Source of the DNA: Streptococcus gwangjuense
GTDB taxonomy: Bacteria; Bacillota; Bacilli; Lactobacillales; Streptococcaceae
DNA length: 64,000 nucleotides
Reading direction: 5' to 3'
NCBI RefSeq assembly: GCF_003627155.1
Contig: NZ_CP032621.1
Span: 1,054,001-1,118,000 of the forward strand
A program made the position numbers and the translations under genes. The notes beneath the pieces were generated by a model. That model saw only the letters and a program-made list of their open reading frames with translations, had not been told where the DNA came from and did no database searches. Positions 60,224 to 64,000 of this stretch are shown here, one piece after another (positions within the stretch are counted from its first letter, which is position 1; every line of letters starts with the position of its first letter).

Positions 60224-60979
60224 CTATTTATAATTAAAAGTCTCCCCTGCCAGCTTATCAGCTAGCTTGGGAAAGAGGGTATAAAACTTATGGGCTAGGT
60301 TCAACAACATCGGTAGATTGAGTTCTCGTTTGTTTTTTCCTATAATCTTGACAATCCTTTTAGCCACTGCATCTGGTTCTAGCAGGAAGCGGTCAACCGA
60401 CTTGAGATAGGTTCCATCTGGATCGGCCTGGTCAAAAAATCCTGTGCGGATTGGTCCTGGATTAACCGTTGTCACATAGACACCATAAGGCATGAGTTCG
60501 AGGCGCAGAGCATTTGAAAAACCAATAGCCGCAAACTTAGTTGCTGAGTAGAGACTAGACTTGCCAGTAGCGATCAAACCTGCCATGCTGACAATATTGA
60601 TGATATGACCTTTTCGACTTTCCTTCATTCTTGCCGCAATGCGACGAGACAGATTCATTAGGGCAAAGGTATTGACCTCGAACATCTGATGAATATCTTG
60701 GTCGGAAATCTGGTCAAATTCCTCAAAGATCCCGTAACCAGCGTTGTTTATCAAAACATCAATCTCGCCATAGCGGAGATAGAGGGCTGCTAGCAGAGTT
60801 TCTAAGGCTGAATCATCGGTAATATCGATTTCAATCAATTCTGCATGGGGATGATTTCCGTAGAGTTGGGCTAATTTTTCCTTATTTCTACCAAGCAAGA
60901 TGAGTTGGTCATTTGGCAAGAGTTTGACCATTTCTTGGGCTAGGCCACCGCTAGCTCCGGTAATAAGAATAGTAGGCAT
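60224..60979 (-). CDS. Short-chain dehydrogenase/reductase
   Basis: 251 aa. The cofactor site TGASGGLAQ, NNAGYG and the catalytic SLYSATK (Tyr-x-x-x-Lys) are present, with Ser in MAGLIATGKSS upstream. Members use NAD(P) on many substrates, so the substrate is open. Last gene of the operon, 20 nt after rnz. Confidence 0.9.
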   Translation of the reverse strand: MPTILITGASGGLAQEMVKLLPNDQLILLGRNKEKLAQLYGNHPHAELIEIDITDDSALETLLAALYLRYGEIDVLINNAGYGIFEEFDQISDQDIHQMFEVNTFALMNLSRRIAARMKESRKGHIINIVSMAGLIATGKSSLYSATKFAAIGFSNALRLELMPYGVYVTTVNPGPIRTGFFDQADPDGTYLKSVDRFLLEPDAVAKRIVKIIGKNKRELNLPMLLNLAHKFYTLFPKLADKLAGETFNYK

Positions 60980-60999
60980 ACTTATCCTTTCTCAAGCTT

Positions 61000-61929
61000 T
61001 TAGATTTCCACTTCTTCCAAGTCTTTGACCACATGGACATTTTCAAAAATGCTAGCAGCATCTTTCTTGAGCTTGCTGATATCTTTTGAGAGGAAACGGG
61101 CACTGATATGGTTGAGTAGGAGGCGTTTGGCACCTGCTTCTACTGCTACTTGTGCAGCTTGCATGTTAGTAGAGTGGCCATGGTTACGAGCAATTTTTTC
61201 ATCACCCTTGCCATAAGTCGATTCATGGACTAGGACATCGGCATTGACAGCCAGACGCACACTGGCATTGGTTTTTCTGGTATCGCCTAGAATGGTAATA
61301 ATCTTACCAGGACGTGGCGCTGAGATATAGTCTGCTGCCTTGATTTCAGTTCCGTCTTCCAAAACAACATCCTGGCCGTTTTTGATTTTCCCAAAAAGTG
61401 GGCCAAATGGGACGCCAGCAGCCTTGAGCTTTTCAGCATCCAGCGTTCCTTCCAAGTCCTTTTGCATGACACGGTAACCAACACAGAAAATAGTGTGGTC
61501 CAGCTCTTCTGCATAGACAGTGAATTTATCGGTCTCAAGGATTTTTCCTAAAGAATCTTGGTCAAATTCATGAAAATGAATGCGATAAGGCAGACGCGAA
61601 CCTGACACACGAAGGCTGGTTAAGACAAAGGACTTGATCCCTTGCGGTCCATAGATTTCCAAATCTGTCTGCTCTTCATTGGCCTGAAAGGCACGGCTAG
61701 AAAGGAAACCTGGCAGGCCAAAAATGTGGTCTCCATGTAGGTGGGTGATAAAGATTTTGCTGACCTTACGTGGTCGAATTGTGGTTTCAAGAATGCGATT
61801 TTGCGTACCTTCTCCACAGTCAAAGAGCCAAACTTCGTTAATCTCGTCCAAGAGTTTCAGGGCGAGACTGGAAACGTTGCGGGCTTTAGAGGGCTGACCT
61901 GCCCCCGTTCCTAAAAATTGAATATCCAT
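61000..61929 (-). CDS. rnz: Ribonuclease Z
   Basis: 309 aa. Metallo-beta-lactamase fold with [12 protein letters not shown] (metal site) and ILGDTRK, His in RNHGHSTN and LNHISARF. It cleaves the 3' trailer from tRNA precursors lacking encoded CCA. It is 14 nt after the unknown gene. With miaA and hflX it forms a tRNA/ribosome-themed operon. Confidence 0.95.
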   Translation of the reverse strand: MDIQFLGTGAGQPSKARNVSSLALKLLDEINEVWLFDCGEGTQNRILETTIRPRKVSKIFITHLHGDHIFGLPGFLSSRAFQANEEQTDLEIYGPQGIKSFVLTSLRVSGSRLPYRIHFHEFDQDSLGKILETDKFTVYAEELDHTIFCVGYRVMQKDLEGTLDAEKLKAAGVPFGPLFGKIKNGQDVVLEDGTEIKAADYISAPRPGKIITILGDTRKTNASVRLAVNADVLVHESTYGKGDEKIARNHGHSTNMQAAQVAVEAGAKRLLLNHISARFLSKDISKLKKDAASIFENVHVVKDLEEVEI

Positions 61930-61943
61930 TCGATACTTTCTAA

Positions 61944-62567
61944 TTAATCAATATATAACAAGGCAGTGCGGTTTTCCGATCGGAAATAGCGCTTGCCAGA
62001 AAAAGCTGTGGCTTCTTGTAATAACTCCTCTTGGCTGTAACCTTTGAGACGTTTACGACTGTCAGCCAAGCTTTCCAAATCAGTCAAAGCTGTGAGATTT
62101 TCCACACTAACAACTTCCTCGTCCCCGACAGCCTTCATGTAAATCTTGCCAGACTCCTCAAATACTAGCTGATGAGGGAAAATTTGCGCAATTTCAAAGA
62201 GTAAGTCATCCGAGATTACCTCTTTATTTTCAGAGAAAATCCGACCAAGACCCTCACTCTCATAACAAAAACCAAAGGATTTACCAGACAGATTAAGCCG
62301 AATAAAAGGCTTATTTTCTAGGGTGAAACTTGGTTCAACATTGTAAAGATTCAGTTCCTGACTGAGTTCCGCAAAATAATCAGTCGCAGCTTGAGGACTC
62401 TTTTTCTGGTAGAGTTCTGCAAAATAAGCATTGACAACGCTGGGCGGAGGTGTAATAAGTGCCAACTGCTCCTGCTCTGTTTTACCAGCTAGAAGTTGGT
62501 CCAGATAGACCTTATCCAGACTTGTATAGCCTCCATATTTTAGAGCCAAGGTTTTGATATCAGTCAT
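61944..62567 (-). CDS. Uncharacterised streptococcal protein
   Basis: 207 aa, soluble, mixed alpha/beta, no membrane segment or known motif. The N-terminal half has a conserved-looking [18 protein letters not shown] stretch. It is held between hflX (8-bp overlap) and rnz in one operon, so a role in RNA or ribosome biology is possible but unproven. I do not recognise the family. Confidence 0.7.
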   Translation of the reverse strand: MTDIKTLALKYGGYTSLDKVYLDQLLAGKTEQEQLALITPPPSVVNAYFAELYQKKSPQAATDYFAELSQELNLYNVEPSFTLENKPFIRLNLSGKSFGFCYESEGLGRIFSENKEVISDDLLFEIAQIFPHQLVFEESGKIYMKAVGDEEVVSVENLTALTDLESLADSRKRLKGYSQEELLQEATAFSGKRYFRSENRTALLYID

Positions 62568-63798
62568 AAAATTCTTCTAACCTCCATTTGTTTTTCTCAG
62601 AAATGTAGCCTCTAATCACTTCGCCGTCCTCCTGATAATCACGTTCTTCCAAAATCGCAACACTTTCTAAATCATGAATCTTGTAGGACTTAGAAAAAGG
62701 CACGCGCAAGGTAAAAGATTCAAAAATATCCTTGATTTTCTCTAAAAATAGTGCCTGCAAGTTCTCACGACTATCCTCAGACTTAGCAGAAATCAGAGCA
62801 TAAGGTGTTTGGGTAGGCGTGAAATCCTCTACCAAATCCGCTTTATTATAAAGGGTCAGGCGAGGAATGTCCTCCATATCCAAATCTTTCATAATAGACA
62901 GAACTGTTTTTTCATGCTCTTCGTGGTAAGGGTTGCTGGCATCGATAACATGCACTAGAAGATCAACATGCTTGCTTTCTTCCAAGGTTGACTTGAAGCT
63001 GGACACCAACTCTGTCGGCAAATCTTGGATAAATCCAACGGTATCAGTCAAAGTTACTTGGAGATTTCCACCCAGATGGATACTCTTAGTCGTCGCATCT
63101 AGAGTCGCAAAAAGCTCGTCAGCCTCATACTGTGTCTTACTGGTCAAAGTGTTCATGATCGTTGACTTCCCAGCATTTGTATAACCGATCAAACCAATCT
63201 TAAAGGTGCTGGACTCCAGACGTTTTTCTCTGACTGTCGCCCGATTTTTCTCAACCACCTTGAGTTGGCGCTCGATATCCGTGATTTGATTGCGAACACT
63301 ACGACGGTTCAGCTCCAGTTGGCTTTCACCAGGTCCACGGGAACCAATTCCCCCTGCCTGACGGCTGAGCATGATCCCTTGACCAACCAAGCGGGGCAAG
63401 AGATATTTTAGCTGGGCTAGGTGGACTTGGAGTTTTCCTTCATGGCTTCGAGCTCGCATAGCAAAGATATCCAAAATCAACTGCATACGGTCAATGACCT
63501 TAACACCCAGAACTTCTTCTAAATTGACATTTTGCCTTGGCGTCAGACGGTTGTTGACAATGACAGTAGTAATTTCTTCTGCATCTACCATGAGCGCAAT
63601 CTCTTCCAACTTACCAGAGCCAACAAAGGTCTTAGAATCATACTTTTCACGTTTTTGTCTGTAAGTATCAACTACGACAGCTCCAGCAGTCTTAGCTAGA
63701 CTGGCCAATTCTTCCATGGAGAGGTCAAAATTATCCATGCCCTGGAGTTCAACTCCAATCAGCAGGACTCGTTCCTCTTTTTTCTCCGTTTCAATCAT
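62560..63798 (-). CDS. hflX: Ribosome-associated GTPase HflX
   Basis: 412 aa. N-terminal HflX domain ([11 protein letters not shown]), coiled linker, then a GTPase with G1 [10 protein letters not shown]3 DTVGF and G4 NKADL. HflX splits stalled or hibernating ribosomes. It overlaps miaA and the unknown gene by 8 bp each. Confidence 0.95.
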   Translation of the reverse strand: MIETEKKEERVLLIGVELQGMDNFDLSMEELASLAKTAGAVVVDTYRQKREKYDSKTFVGSGKLEEIALMVDAEEITTVIVNNRLTPRQNVNLEEVLGVKVIDRMQLILDIFAMRARSHEGKLQVHLAQLKYLLPRLVGQGIMLSRQAGGIGSRGPGESQLELNRRSVRNQITDIERQLKVVEKNRATVREKRLESSTFKIGLIGYTNAGKSTIMNTLTSKTQYEADELFATLDATTKSIHLGGNLQVTLTDTVGFIQDLPTELVSSFKSTLEESKHVDLLVHVIDASNPYHEEHEKTVLSIMKDLDMEDIPRLTLYNKADLVEDFTPTQTPYALISAKSEDSRENLQALFLEKIKDIFESFTLRVPFSKSYKIHDLESVAILEERDYQEDGEVIRGYISEKNKWRLEEFYD

Positions 63799-64000
63799 CT
63801 AAAAACTCCTCTATCTGGCTTAAAATGCGGTCCTCCACGCCAGGCTCTCCTATCTGATAAAAAGTGACCTGCATGCGATTACGGAACCAGGTCAGCTGAC
63901 GCTTGGCAAAACGACGAGTAGCCTGTTTGAGACTCTCACTAACTTCTTCCAAGGTCTGCTCGCCACGGAAGTAAGGAAAGAGTTCCTTGTAACCAATCCC
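63791..64000 (-). CDS. miaA: tRNA dimethylallyltransferase, C-terminal part
   Basis: 69 residues to the window edge. The Arg-rich [15 protein letters not shown] segment is the C-terminal signature of MiaA, which adds a dimethylallyl group to A37 of tRNAs reading UNN codons. The stop TGA (63791-63793) overlaps the hflX start. Confidence 0.93.
   Translation of the reverse strand, partial: GIGYKELFPYFRGEQTLEEVSESLKQATRRFAKRQLTWFRNRMQVTFYQIGEPGVEDRILSQIEEFLDD

Overview
The window is low-GC Firmicute DNA whose proteins and short repeats look like a mitis-group Streptococcus (S. mitis, S. pseudopneumoniae or S. pneumoniae). The grounds are the streptococcal start contexts and extended -10 promoters, two copies of a pneumococcus-type 107-bp RUP/BOX-like repeat, a GH2 surface beta-galactosidase of the BgaA type, and a gene order from psr to queA that I remember from pneumococcal genomes. 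Nearly all genes are on the minus strand. No tRNA, rRNA, CRISPR array, intact IS or prophage was seen.

Layout. 1-11.5 kb: end of a LicD-type gene, an LCP (LytR-CpsA-Psr) cell-wall gene, then a long cluster for chorismate, phenylalanine and tyrosine synthesis, read from a promoter at about 11.5 kb: rRNA methyltransferase, aroD, aroE, aroB, aroC, tyrA, a small membrane-protein gene split by a stop codon, ylbF, aroA, aroK, pheA, LCP. A terminator-like hairpin separates ylbF from aroA. 11.6-17.8 kb: an LtaS-family enzyme, a two-gene ABC exporter, and a cytoplasmic alpha-amylase with a MalR-type operator. 17.9-21.2 kb: alaS and a LURP-one-like gene behind an alanine T-box. 21.3-28.2 kb: a small orphan, potABCD, murB, a YhfC-type membrane protease-like gene and alpha-acetolactate decarboxylase. 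28.3-35.6 kb: a MocR regulator, an amino-acid binding lipoprotein, and pstS-pstC-pstA-pstB1-pstB2-phoU, bracketed by two inverted RUP-like repeats. 35.9-45 kb: housekeeping genes (rRNA m5C methyltransferase, suhB, UPF0223, spx, nagD, acyl-ACP thioesterase, hemW, ytxH, DUF948, lgt, hprK, rpsU). 45.2-52.3 kb: nagB and queA (divergent), a YihY protein, a Na+/H+ antiporter, a small Cys-rich protein, mnmM, mnmL and a DUF3397 gene. 52.5-60 kb: a 2499-residue BgaA-like beta-galactosidase with four G5 domains. 60.2-64 kb: SDR, rnz, an unknown gene, hflX and the end of miaA.

How the genes work together. The aro block makes chorismate and converts prephenate toward Phe and Tyr. Sugar genes (amylase, nagB, bgaA) carry recognisable MalR-, NagR- and CcpA-type sites. 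The pot and pst blocks are complete importers for polyamines and phosphate. Several genes modify tRNA or rRNA (queA, mnmL, mnmM, miaA, two rRNA methyltransferases).

Most notable for follow-up: four promoters whose -10 box lies only 6-9 nt from the start codon (apparently leaderless mRNAs); a structured 159-nt leader before potA that I cannot assign; an Arg in place of the H-loop His in PstB2; a 261-bp tandem G5 repeat in bgaA; the stop-split small gene in the aro cluster; and the inverted RUP-like pair around the pst region.
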